Positions 30,551 to 40,108 are shown, numbered from the stretch's first letter. The stretch is DNA of 64,000 nucleotides from Chloroflexota bacterium (GCA_016219545.1 JACRMH010000066.1:1-64000), one strand, 5' to 3'. The notes: generated by a model from the sequence alone, not told the origin. Numbers and translations: made by a program.

Positions 30551-32131
30551 GTGACACAACAAGTCTCCCCAGCAGAACAAAACTATATTGTCGAAATGCG
30601 CGGCATCGTCAAACGCTTTCCGGGCGTGCTGGCCAATGACCATGTTGACTTCAAGTTGGCGCATGGCGAGATCCATGGCCTGCTTGGTGAGAACGGCGCA
30701 GGCAAAAGCACCTTGATGAATGTGCTGGCCGGCATGTATCGTCAGGAATCTGGCACGGTTTTTGTAAATGGTGTGCCCAGAGTCTTTTCCTCGCCGCGCG
30801 ATGCCATTAAAGCGGGGATCGGTATGATCCACCAGCATTTTATGCTGGTGCCGTCACAGACAGTCACTGAAAATATTTTGCTCGGCTTGGATGAACCGCG
30901 CTTCATTATGAACTTGCCCGAGTATGATTCCAAAGTCGCGGGGTTGGGAGAAAAGTATGGTTTGAAAGTGGACCCGCGCGCAAAGATCTGGCAATTATCC
31001 GTGGGGGAACAACAGCGTGTTGAAATTCTTAAAATGCTTTATCGCGGCGTGAACGTATTGATCATGGATGAGCCGACCGCAGTTCTTGCGCCGCAGGAAA
31101 TCGAAGGTTTATTTGTCACCCTGCGCGCCATGATCGCTCAGGGGAAATCAGTTATTTTTATTAGTCATAAACTTCAGGAAGTCAGCGCCATTGCAGACCG
31201 TGTTAGTGTTTTACGAAAGGGTGTTGCCACGGCTTCCGGTGTTCCTTCGAAAGGTGTGTCACGTCAGGAACTCGCGCGTTTGATGGTGGGACGTGATGTT
31301 ATTTTTTCCCTGGATAAAAAGCCCTGTCAGCCGGGCGAGATCGTTTTGGATGTGCGTGATATTTACGCTGAAAATGACAAGGGCTTACCCGCCCTGCGCG
31401 GACTTTCTCTCAATGTTCGGGCAGGCGAGATCGTAGGGGTCGCTGGCGTGGCCGGCAACGGTCAGAGCGAACTCTCGCAGGTGATCTCTGGGATGCGCGA
31501 ATGCAAGCAGGGACAAGTCCTGCTTGGCGGAGATACGGTCAGCAACCATACTACTTTATATGGAATTCAACATGGCATGGCCTATGTCCCTGAAGACCGT
31601 ACGCATGTGGGCAGCGCTCCCAATTTGAGCATTACCGATAATGTCATTATGAAAAAATACCGCAAGCCGCCCATTTTGAAGAATGGACTGCTGGATATGA
31701 AGGCGGCCACGAAGCTTGCCAATGAACTTAAGCTAGCTTATGACATCATTGTTCCTAATGTTACAACGCCTGTGCGATTACTCTCCGGCGGGAATTTGCA
31801 GCGCGTGATCCTGGCGCGTGAGATTTCGGGACTGCCTTCCTTCATGGTCGCGGTTCAACCTACCCGTGGGCTGGATGTCGGCGCGATAGAAGGAGTCCAC
31901 CGTTTGTTGTTGACTCAGCGTGAGGCGGGCGCGGCGGTCCTGTTGGTTTCCGAAGAGTTGGAAGAACTGCTTTCGCTGAGTGACCGCGTCTACGTGATCT
32001 ACGAGGGGAAGATCATGGGTGAGATCAAAGTCGAAGGTGGAGAATCAGATGAAGGCTTGGTGGATACGATTGGTCAAATGATGACGGGCACTCCGCTCGA
32101 TCAAATCCAAAAAGAAGGAGTCCCCGCATAA
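30551..32131 (+). CDS. Nucleoside ABC transporter, double ATPase (NupO/YufO-like)
   Basis: 526 residues with two ABC domains, as in sugar and nucleoside importers of this family. Domain 1 has Walker A GENGAGKST (46-54), signature LSVGEQQR and Walker B VLIMDEPTAVL. Domain 2 has the degenerate AGVAGNGQSE loop and LLSGGNLQR. The start is GTG at 30551 with GCAGGAGTAACTCA upstream. Its stop overlaps the next start by one base (TAATG). It energises uptake for the BMP binding protein. Confidence 0.94.
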   Translation: MTQQVSPAEQNYIVEMRGIVKRFPGVLANDHVDFKLAHGEIHGLLGENGAGKSTLMNVLAGMYRQESGTVFVNGVPRVFSSPRDAIKAGIGMIHQHFMLVPSQTVTENILLGLDEPRFIMNLPEYDSKVAGLGEKYGLKVDPRAKIWQLSVGEQQRVEILKMLYRGVNVLIMDEPTAVLAPQEIEGLFVTLRAMIAQGKSVIFISHKLQEVSAIADRVSVLRKGVATASGVPSKGVSRQELARLMVGRDVIFSLDKKPCQPGEIVLDVRDIYAENDKGLPALRGLSLNVRAGEIVGVAGVAGNGQSELSQVISGMRECKQGQVLLGGDTVSNHTTLYGIQHGMAYVPEDRTHVGSAPNLSITDNVIMKKYRKPPILKNGLLDMKAATKLANELKLAYDIIVPNVTTPVRLLSGGNLQRVILAREISGLPSFMVAVQPTRGLDVGAIEGVHRLLLTQREAGAAVLLVSEELEELLSLSDRVYVIYEGKIMGEIKVEGGESDEGLVDTIGQMMTGTPLDQIQKEGVPA

Positions 32132-33252
32132 TGGCTGAATCCAAATCCATCACACAAAGAAAGCCTCTTCGCATCCGCGTTGAACCGCGTTTGAGCGAAC
32201 CGCCGGCATGGTATCCGGCTGCGATTTCTTTTGGCGCACTCATCATTGCTTTGATCCTGGGCGGTGTCTTAATTTCTTTGGCGGGTGGCGACCCAATTCT
32301 TTCCTACAAGCATATCGCCAAGGCTTCATTTGGTGACATCGGCGTGCTGTCCGATACCATCGTGAAAGCCACGCCGATCATTTTGGCCGCGCTGGCTTGT
32401 TCGGTTGCCTTCCGCATGAAGTTGTGGAACATCGGCGCGGAAGGACAATTCATCATGGGTGCATTCGGTGCGAGCGTGATCGTGCTTGCGCCCGTGCTCC
32501 CCGCTGAGACCTCGCGCTGGATTTTTATTCCGGTGATGATGATGGCAGGCATGGCGGCCGGCGCGCTCTGGGGATTTATCCCCGGTTATCTTAAAGCAAA
32601 ATTCAATGTGAATGAGATCATCAGCACCTTGATGTTGAATTATGTGGCCGTCGCATGGATGAACTTTTGGATCTTTGGCGTATGGACGGAAGGCGGCTTT
32701 CAGATGTCACCCAAGTTCCCGCAAACCGCATGGCTTCCTCGCCTGCTTGAATATGCCAAGTCCATTCCTGCTTTTCGCGGATTGACCACGCATCTTGGCT
32801 TGGTCATCGGCATCGTGGCCGCGGTCATTTTGTGGTTCATCATCTTCCGCAGCCGCTGGGGATATGAGATCCGTTTGATCGGCGATAATCCGCAGGCGGC
32901 CAAATATGCAGGCATTAACATCACACAGAATGTGATCTGGGTCATGATGCTTTCGGGTGCACTTGCAGGTTTGGGCGGCATGTCTGAAGTGACCGGTGTT
33001 GTCCACCGTTTGCAGACCGCTCCCATTGCGGCGGGATACGGTTTCACTGGAATAATCGTGGCATGGCTTGCGAAACTGAATCCCATCGTGATCATCTTCG
33101 TTTCGATCTTATTCGGGGCATTGATCCTTGCCGGTCGTGAAATCCAGCCTTCCGGTGTGCCGAAGATGATCCAGGGAATCATTCTGGTCTGCCTGATCGC
33201 CAGTGACTTCCTTCTGCGCTACCGGATCGTCATTTCACGCGGGGAGGAATAA
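32131..33252 (+). CDS. Nucleoside ABC transporter permease 1 (NupP/YufP-like)
   Basis: 373 residues, about ten membrane segments after a cytoplasmic N-terminus of about 25 residues. The core AFRMKLWNIGAEGQFIMGAFGAS and the later RLIGDNPQAAKYAGINI are typical of BPD_transp_2 permeases. Start overlaps the ATPase gene stop by one base, so translation is coupled. Works as a heterodimer with the next gene. Confidence 0.93.
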   Translation: MAESKSITQRKPLRIRVEPRLSEPPAWYPAAISFGALIIALILGGVLISLAGGDPILSYKHIAKASFGDIGVLSDTIVKATPIILAALACSVAFRMKLWNIGAEGQFIMGAFGASVIVLAPVLPAETSRWIFIPVMMMAGMAAGALWGFIPGYLKAKFNVNEIISTLMLNYVAVAWMNFWIFGVWTEGGFQMSPKFPQTAWLPRLLEYAKSIPAFRGLTTHLGLVIGIVAAVILWFIIFRSRWGYEIRLIGDNPQAAKYAGINITQNVIWVMMLSGALAGLGGMSEVTGVVHRLQTAPIAAGYGFTGIIVAWLAKLNPIVIIFVSILFGALILAGREIQPSGVPKMIQGIILVCLIASDFLLRYRIVISRGEE

Positions 33253-33255
33253 TCC

Positions 33256-34224
33256 ATGGACTTTACGATCATCTTACAGGCAGGCATTGCCAGCGGAACG
33301 GTCCTGCTCTTTGCGACCATTGGTGAATTATTTTCCGAACGCGCCGGTGTATTAAATCTTGGCGTTGAAGGTATGATGTTGATCGGCGCAATGAGCGCAT
33401 TCAGCACGACGATTGCAACAGGGAATCCGTGGCTGGGTGTTATTGTGGCCATGCTCTTTGCGGGCATCATCAGCCAGATCCATGCTTTCATTGTGATCAC
33501 TTTGCAGGGCGATCAAGTTGTCAGCGGACTCTCTCTCACGTTTTTGGGAGCAGGCATCAGTTTGGTATTGGGCGATGGCTTGAGTAAAGCCGGTACGGTT
33601 GCACTTCTCCCGAATTTTTCGATGCCGCTGCTTAATCTAATCCCGATCCTTGGAAAGATATTTTTCACCGATCAAAGCGTACTTGTTTACATTGGTTATT
33701 TGCTCGTGCCACTGGCATGGTATTACATCAACCGCACCCGCCCGGGATTGCACTTGCGCGCAGTGGGTGAGTATCCATCCGCCGCAGACGCGCTGGGCAT
33801 CAATGTTTTTCGGATGCGCTACTTCTATGTTTTTGTGGGCGGCATGTTGGCCGGTCTCGCTGGCGCGACGATCAGCCTTGCGGTTTCTCCCGGCTGGTTC
33901 AGCGAGTTGACCACCGGTGGGCAGGGCTGGATCGCCATCGGTCTGGTCATCTTCGCGCAATGGGACCCGGTCCGCGCGGCGGTTGGCTCGTATGCCTTCG
34001 GCGCGCTTCGCCGACTCATTCTTGATATTCAAGGTCCGACCATGCTGCTCGGTTTTGCAAATCCGTTTTATTACAACCCATATCTCGGCTTCTTCCTGCA
34101 AATGCTTCCGTATCTCTTCACGGTAGTTGTGCTGGTGATCGGTTCGCGTGAGGCCATGCGCAAACGCATTGGCGCGCCTGCCGCACTTGGCAATCCGTAC
34201 ATCCGCGGTGAACGCGGCAAATAA
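33256..34224 (+). CDS. Nucleoside ABC transporter permease 2 (NupQ/YufQ-like)
   Basis: 322 residues, about eight to nine membrane segments. ATIGELFSERAGVLNLGVEGMMLIGAM and RAVGEYPSAADALGINVFRMRY are the family motifs. It starts three bases after permease 1 and completes the transporter. The C-terminus is a short basic cytoplasmic tail. Confidence 0.93.
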   Translation: MDFTIILQAGIASGTVLLFATIGELFSERAGVLNLGVEGMMLIGAMSAFSTTIATGNPWLGVIVAMLFAGIISQIHAFIVITLQGDQVVSGLSLTFLGAGISLVLGDGLSKAGTVALLPNFSMPLLNLIPILGKIFFTDQSVLVYIGYLLVPLAWYYINRTRPGLHLRAVGEYPSAADALGINVFRMRYFYVFVGGMLAGLAGATISLAVSPGWFSELTTGGQGWIAIGLVIFAQWDPVRAAVGSYAFGALRRLILDIQGPTMLLGFANPFYYNPYLGFFLQMLPYLFTVVVLVIGSREAMRKRIGAPAALGNPYIRGERGK

Positions 34225-34327
34225 AAAAATATACCCATCGGTTCGGTGGTCGTTGAATAAAATCAGCGGCGTTGGGCTGCTTCGCACCCATCGAAAAGTA
34301 CCGCCGTCCAAAAGGAAGGTACCACCC

Positions 34328-35215
34328 ATGAACCTTTGGCAAAATTTCATTCGACCTAAAAACTTGTCTGAAGCCATGGACGCGTTCGCTCGTGCGGCGC
34401 GTCCGCTCGTTCCCATTGCCGGCGGCACAGACCTCATGCTCGACCTTGAACAAGGCCGGCATGAGCCAGTCCAAACTTTATTGGATGTGACTTCCATAGC
34501 AGAGATGACTCTGCTCGAAGTGAGAGGGAATGAACTCTTCATCGGAGCCGCCGTCCCGGTCAATCGCATCTCACTCGACCCGCTGATTGCCACCCACGCC
34601 CAGGCATTAGCTGAAGCTGCCGCATTGATCGCCGGCCCGCAAGTCCGCAATGTAGCCACGCTCGGCGGTAACGTCGCCCACGCCCTCCCCGCCGCGGACG
34701 GAACGATTGCGCTCACGGCCCTCAACGCCGAAGCCGAGATCGCAGGCATAACCGGCACGCACAGAATCCCCTTTCAAGAATTATTCTTAGGTCCCGGAAA
34801 ATCCTCCCTGAAACATGGCGAGGAATTATTGGTTGGCTTCCACTTACCACTTACCAATAACCATCAAGCATCCTGTTTCAAACGCATCATGCGCCCGCAG
34901 GGAGTTGCCCTTCCCATTATCAATTGCGCCGTTTGGCTTGAACGGGAAAATGACAAAGTGAATCAAATCCGCATCGCGGTTGGACCGGGTGCATCCACCC
35001 CCTGGCGTGCCGCTGAAGCCGAGAAATTCCTGGCGGGTAAATCCATGAACGATGAAACCATCAACGCGGCTTTGGAAATTCTCCTCGCTCAAATTGGATT
35101 CCGCTCCAGCGCAAGAAGAGCCAGCGCAGACTATCGCCGCCACATTGTGGATGGACTGTTCAGGGATGTGATTCAATCCGCGTGGGAAAGAGCTGTCTTA
35201 ACGCTGAAATTGTAG
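34328..35215 (+). CDS. Xanthine dehydrogenase-family FAD subunit (YgfM-like)
   Basis: 295 residues. FAD_binding_5 domain with LVPIAGGTDLMLDLEQG and NVATLGGNVAHALPAADGTIAL, and the C-terminal CO_deh_flav_C region (AVGPGASTPWRAAEAEKFL). It carries electrons from the iron-sulfur subunit to NAD or another acceptor. The ATG at 34328 starts at the conserved N-terminus; upstream in-frame sequence lacks motifs. E. coli encodes the analogous YgfM next to XdhD, the same arrangement as here. Confidence 0.9.
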   Translation: MNLWQNFIRPKNLSEAMDAFARAARPLVPIAGGTDLMLDLEQGRHEPVQTLLDVTSIAEMTLLEVRGNELFIGAAVPVNRISLDPLIATHAQALAEAAALIAGPQVRNVATLGGNVAHALPAADGTIALTALNAEAEIAGITGTHRIPFQELFLGPGKSSLKHGEELLVGFHLPLTNNHQASCFKRIMRPQGVALPIINCAVWLERENDKVNQIRIAVGPGASTPWRAAEAEKFLAGKSMNDETINAALEILLAQIGFRSSARRASADYRRHIVDGLFRDVIQSAWERAVLTLKL

Positions 35216-35280
35216 GGCGGGTTTGTAACCCGCCATTTCATTGTATAGGGATCGTCAGGCTATAAGCCTGACCTACAATA
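35213..35280. repeat. Two palindromes between the FAD and molybdenum subunit genes
   Basis: GTAGGGCGGGTTTGTAACCC is a degenerate GTAGGGGCG copy overlapping the stop of the FAD gene. A second palindrome GTCAGGCTATAAGCCTGAC follows at 35254-35272 with ends TGTATAGG/CCTACA. Confidence 0.7.
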
Positions 35281-35307
35281 ATCGGTTCAATCCTTTTGAG
35301 GAAATCC

Positions 35308-38139
35308 ATGAAAAACAAAATCTCTCTTACTGTTAACAACATCCAATATTCTCTCGACCCCATCCCCGGCGAAACCCTCGCGGACTTGCTCCGCAACCGT
35401 CTGCGATTAACCGGCACCAAGATCGGGTGTGGCGAAGCGGAGTGCGGCGCGTGTACTGTCCTTGTGGATGGAGAGCCGATCATGTCGTGCATCTATCCCG
35501 CCGAGCGCGCGGATGGAAAAAATATCACTACCATTGAAGGACTCGCCCAGCGCGTGCATGAGGTGATGAAGTTACATCCCTTGCAGGAAGCCTTCGTGGA
35601 GCATGGCGCTGTCCAATGCGGATTCTGCATCCCCGGGCAGATCATGACAGCTTATGCGTTACTCAAGCGCAACCCGAACCCGAATTCGGATGAGATCCGC
35701 TTTGCGTTGAAAGATACGCTCTGCCGCTGTGCGGGCTATCCCACCATCGAAAATGCCATCATCGCCGCCGCAGAATCCTTGCGGACGGGGGAGCCTGTCA
35801 AGCTGCCGAATATTCCAGATTCAATACACACACATAATGTAGTCGGTCATACCCATTTGAGACCGGACGCAATTGAAAAAGTCACCGGCGATGCAATTTA
35901 TACCGATGACCTTGTCTTTGATGGCATGTTGTATGCCAAGGCGCGCCGCGCGATGGTTCCACATGCGATCTTGAAAAAATTGGATATTACAAAAGCAAAA
36001 GCATTGAAAGGTGTAGTTGCAGTTTTAACCGCTGACGATATTCCCGGCGAACACAATCATGGACTGGTCATCTTCGATTGGCCGACCATGATCGGAATTG
36101 GTGAACGGGTCAGGTATGTGGGGGATGCGCTGGCCATTGTCGCCGCTGAGTCTCAACAGATCGCCGAGCAGGCGTCGGCGTTGATAGAAGCGGAGTTTGA
36201 TCTCCAGCCAGTCATCACGAATCCGGTGCAGGCTCGTCAGGCGGGACAGCCTCAACTCCATCCAAATGGAAATTTATTGAAACATATCAAAGTCCGCAAG
36301 GGTGATATGGACAAGGGCTTTGCCGAAGCGGATGTGATCCTCGAACATACTTTTCACACGCCGATCACTGACCATGCTTTCCTGGAACCTGAATGTAGTA
36401 TTGCGGTTCCAGTAAAACCTGACAGGTCTTCAGGAGACCTGTCAGGTTTTAGACTTGAAATTTACGTCGGCTCGCAAATTCCGTATCAGGATAAAACACA
36501 GGTGGCGCGCGTGATGGGTTGGGACGAGTCGCGGGTGCGTGTGGTTGGGCAGTTGATGGGCGGCGGTTTCGGCGGCAAGGAGGATGTGATGGGGCAGATC
36601 CATTCCGCGATGCTGGCGAATGTGACGGGGCGCCCCGTGAAATTATTATTCGACCGCCACGAAAGTTTGCTCGTGCATCCGAAGCGGCACGCCACGCAAA
36701 TTCGAGTCAAGATCGGCGCGAAGAAAAATGGACGCATCGTGGCCTGTGAGTCGGAGCTTTATGGCGACACCGGCGCGTATGCGTCGCTCGGCGAAAAGGT
36801 GATGACCCGCGCCACCACGCATTCGGCGGGACCGTATGACATCAAACATGTCCGCGCTGATTGTTATGCCATGTACACCAACAATCCGCCCGCTGGTGCG
36901 TTCCGCGGATTTGGCGTTACGCAATCTGCTTTTGCGGTTGAGTCCATGATGGATATGCTCGCCGAAAAATTGAATATCGAACCTGTCGAACTTCGCCGCA
37001 TGAATGCTCTGCATGTTGGAAGCATCACCAATACTGGACAGGAATTAAAAGAGTCGGTTGGACTGACTGAGTGTATTGACCGGGTTGAAGGTGAAATGTT
37101 GAAGGTTTCAGGTTTATCGAAAGTGGAACTGTTCAAGCCGCGCGTGACACTTGACACGCCGCACCTGGTACGCTCGTGGGGTTTTGCAGCAGCCTACAAA
37201 AACACCGGACTCGGCGGCGGCGCGCCCGACATCTCTGGTGCGGATGTGGAACTTTATGAAGACGGTACTTTCCAAGTCCGCAGTTCATCCGCCGAAATGG
37301 GGCAGGGACTTGTCTCCGTCATGCGCATGATCGTTGCCGAAGAAATGTCAGTCGCGCCGGATAAAGTCCGCGTGCTGGTGATGGATACAGACCTGACTCC
37401 CAACGGCGGCCCAACCACTGCTTCACGCCAAACTTATGTGACGGGCAATGCGTCACGGTATGCGGCCAAGACCTTGCGTGATGAGATCACCGGTTCGATG
37501 GCTGAAAAATATGATGTGAAGCCTGAGCAGATTAAATTCAAGGATGGCATTGTCCATGTCAACGGGACTTCGCTGACTTATGCCGATGTTTACAAAGAAA
37601 TGAAAGGCATGGGAAAGAATCCATGTGTGCGTTACGAATATGAAGCGCCCAAAACCCAGCCGCTTGGCACAGGCGGTGATATGCACTTCGCATTTTCCTT
37701 TGGCGTGCAAGCCGCCGAAGTGGAAGTCAACACACAGACGGGGGAAGTGCGCGTGTTGAAAGTCATCGCTGCCAATGATGTCGGCATGGCGGTCAATCCG
37801 TTGGGCTTGCGCGGACAGGTCGAAGGCGGCGTGATGATGGGACTCGGCAATGCCCTCACCGAAGAGTTCATCATGGACAACGGCTACGTGGTCACTGACC
37901 ATTTGGCGCGTTATCGTGTGCCGGGCATTATGCTGACGCCTGAGATCACTGCCATCATCGTGGAACATCCCACTGCCGAAGGTCCTTACGGGGCAAAAGG
38001 GGTCGGCGAAATATGCAGTATCCCAACCACGCCAGCGATTACGAACGCGATTTACAATGCTGTCGGTGTAAGGATTGATAAGACGCCTGTGGATCAGGAG
38101 ATGATTGCGCGGGAGATTTGGGAGAGGGAAGGGAAGTAG
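35308..38139 (+). CDS. xdhD: Fused Fe-S/molybdopterin xanthine dehydrogenase-like enzyme (XdhD-like)
   Basis: 943 residues. The N-terminus holds two 2Fe-2S clusters: C41-C46-C49-C61 in KIGCGEAECGACTV...MSC and a second set in QCGFCIPG and LCRCAGY. Residues from about 165 form the molybdopterin domains (MGGGFGGKED; GAFRGFGVTQ; PYGAKGVGEICSIP with the catalytic Glu). A fused small and large subunit with separate FAD protein is the XdhD/YgfM layout. It likely hydroxylates hypoxanthine, xanthine or a related purine. Residues about 370-383 (PVKPDRSSGDLSGF) are encoded by an inserted palindrome. TTGAGGAAATCC precedes the ATG. Confidence 0.9.
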   Translation: MKNKISLTVNNIQYSLDPIPGETLADLLRNRLRLTGTKIGCGEAECGACTVLVDGEPIMSCIYPAERADGKNITTIEGLAQRVHEVMKLHPLQEAFVEHGAVQCGFCIPGQIMTAYALLKRNPNPNSDEIRFALKDTLCRCAGYPTIENAIIAAAESLRTGEPVKLPNIPDSIHTHNVVGHTHLRPDAIEKVTGDAIYTDDLVFDGMLYAKARRAMVPHAILKKLDITKAKALKGVVAVLTADDIPGEHNHGLVIFDWPTMIGIGERVRYVGDALAIVAAESQQIAEQASALIEAEFDLQPVITNPVQARQAGQPQLHPNGNLLKHIKVRKGDMDKGFAEADVILEHTFHTPITDHAFLEPECSIAVPVKPDRSSGDLSGFRLEIYVGSQIPYQDKTQVARVMGWDESRVRVVGQLMGGGFGGKEDVMGQIHSAMLANVTGRPVKLLFDRHESLLVHPKRHATQIRVKIGAKKNGRIVACESELYGDTGAYASLGEKVMTRATTHSAGPYDIKHVRADCYAMYTNNPPAGAFRGFGVTQSAFAVESMMDMLAEKLNIEPVELRRMNALHVGSITNTGQELKESVGLTECIDRVEGEMLKVSGLSKVELFKPRVTLDTPHLVRSWGFAAAYKNTGLGGGAPDISGADVELYEDGTFQVRSSSAEMGQGLVSVMRMIVAEEMSVAPDKVRVLVMDTDLTPNGGPTTASRQTYVTGNASRYAAKTLRDEITGSMAEKYDVKPEQIKFKDGIVHVNGTSLTYADVYKEMKGMGKNPCVRYEYEAPKTQPLGTGGDMHFAFSFGVQAAEVEVNTQTGEVRVLKVIAANDVGMAVNPLGLRGQVEGGVMMGLGNALTEEFIMDNGYVVTDHLARYRVPGIMLTPEITAIIVEHPTAEGPYGAKGVGEICSIPTTPAITNAIYNAVGVRIDKTPVDQEMIAREIWEREGK
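36414..36450. repeat. ACCTGACAGG palindrome, copy 2, inside xdhD-like gene
   Basis: Arms AAAACCTGACAGGTCT (36414-36429) and AGACCTGTCAGGTTTT (36435-36450) are perfect, with five central bases. Relative to copy 1 at 3655 the arm order is inside-out. It adds about a dozen codons in frame with no stop. Confidence 0.9.
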
Positions 38140-38233
38140 AAAGTGGTAAATAGTTATTGAATGAAGTGTCTCGCTTATTTCAAAGCCGATGATTGATTCT
38201 GACTATCAGGGTTATCTACTCTAAGAGGATTTC

Positions 38234-39247
38234 ATGTCAATAAATGATTTTCATGCAATTGTTGTGGAAGTAAACTCACGAGCAAAAGATTATCAAATAA
38301 GCAGTCTTCAAGAAATTCGGAAGAAATTAAAGGGGAAACGCTCATTGATGAAAAATATATTTACATCGCAAACTACTTTTGATAGATATGCTTTTCATCA
38401 TGGTGGGCGCAAAGAGCTTCAATTTAATATAGCTATCGAGAATCGAGATGGAATGGACGAACTTAGATTTGGGGTAGCTTTCTCTTTCGTAGTCAATCAG
38501 TCACTCCCTAGCATTGATGTACTTAAACCGAAAGTAAGGCTGTTCAATGAATTTATGGAACTGTATCCAGATGAGTACGCAGATATGCTGATGTGGTCTA
38601 GCACAAAAAGGGAACAAAGTCCAAAGTATGAACCAAAACCAATTCCGCCCGAACTTGTAACTAATGGCATTTTTGTTTTTCTTGGCAAACTACAACTTTT
38701 ACCCAATATAGATTACGATCTCCTTCTCAAAACCCTTGATAGGTTGCTGCCTTTGTATCAATATATCGAAAGTAAAGGTGCATTGCCTCCTATTCAAGAA
38801 GTTTCAGTGTCGCCATTTCAGTTTCGTCCAGGATATACAACAGATAAAGTGTCGTCAACTAAAATATCCCAAGCCCAGAGGGAGCTAGACTCCAATCTTC
38901 GCCACAACATTTTACTAGAAGCATTATGCAAAAAGTTGTCAGTGAGATATGGCGCCGAATGTGTAGGGGCTGAAAATTCCAGCGGTATAGGTACAAGAAT
39001 TGATGTAGTAGTTCGACGAAAAAGTGCATACTGGTTTTATGAGATCAAAACTGCTCACTCGCCGCGTGCTTGTATTCGTCAAGCATTGGGACAATTACTC
39101 GAATATGCATTTTGGAATGACTCACAGAAAGTAACGCGCTTGATTGTTGTTGGAGAACTACCGCTGGATAAAGAAGGAGCAAAGTATCTAAGCACTTTAC
39201 GGAAGCGATTTTCTCTGCCTATTGAATATGAGCACATCACAATTTAA
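38234..39247 (+). CDS. Lone PD-(D/E)XK nuclease-like protein
   Basis: 337 residues, not recognised as a named family. The C-terminal 120 residues contain GIGTRIDVVVRRKSAYWFYEIKT, with Asp and then E-I-K in the PD-(D/E)XK pattern, followed by RQALGQLLEYAFW, a Q-x-x-x-Y motif common in such nucleases. The N-terminal 200 residues are novel to me. Base composition is markedly more A/T-rich than neighbouring genes and codons differ, which points to transfer. It could be an orphan restriction or defence gene. A terminator follows it. Confidence 0.65.
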   Translation: MSINDFHAIVVEVNSRAKDYQISSLQEIRKKLKGKRSLMKNIFTSQTTFDRYAFHHGGRKELQFNIAIENRDGMDELRFGVAFSFVVNQSLPSIDVLKPKVRLFNEFMELYPDEYADMLMWSSTKREQSPKYEPKPIPPELVTNGIFVFLGKLQLLPNIDYDLLLKTLDRLLPLYQYIESKGALPPIQEVSVSPFQFRPGYTTDKVSSTKISQAQRELDSNLRHNILLEALCKKLSVRYGAECVGAENSSGIGTRIDVVVRRKSAYWFYEIKTAHSPRACIRQALGQLLEYAFWNDSQKVTRLIVVGELPLDKEGAKYLSTLRKRFSLPIEYEHITI

Positions 39248-39274
39248 GAAAATTATGCTTTACCTTTGCTATAA

Positions 39275-39313
39275 AAAGGACTCTCAAGGTTTCAAGCCTG
39301 AGAGTCCTTTTGG
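39275..39313. terminator. Bidirectional terminator after the PD-(D/E)XK gene
   Basis: AAAAGGACTCTCA pairs with TGAGAGTCCTTTT; A-run on one side and T-run on the other, serving the convergent cohesin gene as well. Confidence 0.85.
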
Positions 39314-39334
39314 GTTACCTGTTCGAAGTGAAAA

Positions 39335-39844
39335 TTACTTTATAGTCAACGTTCCATTTGTCAACGTGACCTGTAGCGGCTTCCCGTTTGCGTCGGACAA
39401 AATAATTCCTTCGGGGGCGGCTTCTGTTCCGTGGAAACTGATGGCGGAATTCCCGCTGGTCTTGGCGCGGAAAACGATCTCGAACAGCGTGCCGCTTCCC
39501 TCGGCGGCAGGTCGGTTCATTTGCGCCACTGCGTAATCAATTGTGCCGGCTGTGTTATCGAAAGTGTTTTGGACAGTAAAATCCGCCACGACAAAACCGC
39601 CGTCGGTTAAGGATACAACTTCCAGTAAATTTGGATCGAAGGATAAATGGATCTCCATCGCGATGAGTCCAGCAATATTCTCGATCTTTACAGGTACCGT
39701 CACCGTCTCATTGACTTGGACTGGTGAAGCTGGCGACTCGATTTTCACAACGGCACCGGATGATGATGGCGCACATGAAGCGCCGAGGATCAAAACCGAC
39801 AAAGCAATGACCCGCCAAATGTAATTTAATGATCTGTGGAACAT
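39335..39844 (-). CDS. Cohesin-domain lipoprotein
   Basis: 169 residues. N-terminal lipoprotein signal with LILGASC (cysteine near residue 25). The rest is one cohesin-like domain: VQVNETVTVPVKIENIAGLIAMEIHLSFDPNLLEVVSL and AVAQMNRPAAEGSGTLFEIVF. Non-cellulosomal cohesins bind dockerins or other proteins on the surface. The upstream gene on the same strand (ends 40109) has an almost identical cohesin domain, so they are probably duplicates. Confidence 0.85.
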   Translation of the reverse strand: MFHRSLNYIWRVIALSVLILGASCAPSSSGAVVKIESPASPVQVNETVTVPVKIENIAGLIAMEIHLSFDPNLLEVVSLTDGGFVVADFTVQNTFDNTAGTIDYAVAQMNRPAAEGSGTLFEIVFRAKTSGNSAISFHGTEAAPEGIILSDANGKPLQVTLTNGTLTIK

Positions 39845-39889
39845 GATGATCTCCATCTTTTGATTTAGTAACTCACCTTACGCACCCGG

Positions 39890-39970
39890 CCGTGATTCCC
39901 TGAGCGATAGCGAAGGGTCTATGAGACAATCGTAGAGGTTCTTCGCTCCGCTCAGAACGACACTGCGTAA
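39890..39970. repeat. CCCTGAGCGATAGCGAAGGG inverted-repeat element
   Basis: Left CCCTGAGCGATAGCGAAGGG, middle GAGACAATCG, right TTCTTCGCTCCGCTCAGAAC. Related words occur at 60002-60050. Confidence 0.6.
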
Positions 39971-40108
39971 GATGAGCTAGTAAAAATAATTTTACCCAAA
40001 AAATCAATTAGCGCGCCAAGTCACTGGATGATAATAGGACTTCGCGCGCTAACATTTAATTTTTAGTATGTTTTACGAACCATTACAGGTACTGTGCCTG
40101 CCACATGA

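Noticed and set aside
34148..34327. 60-codon N-terminal extension of the FAD subunit
   Set aside because: Overlaps the permease gene out of frame and precedes the conserved start at 34328.
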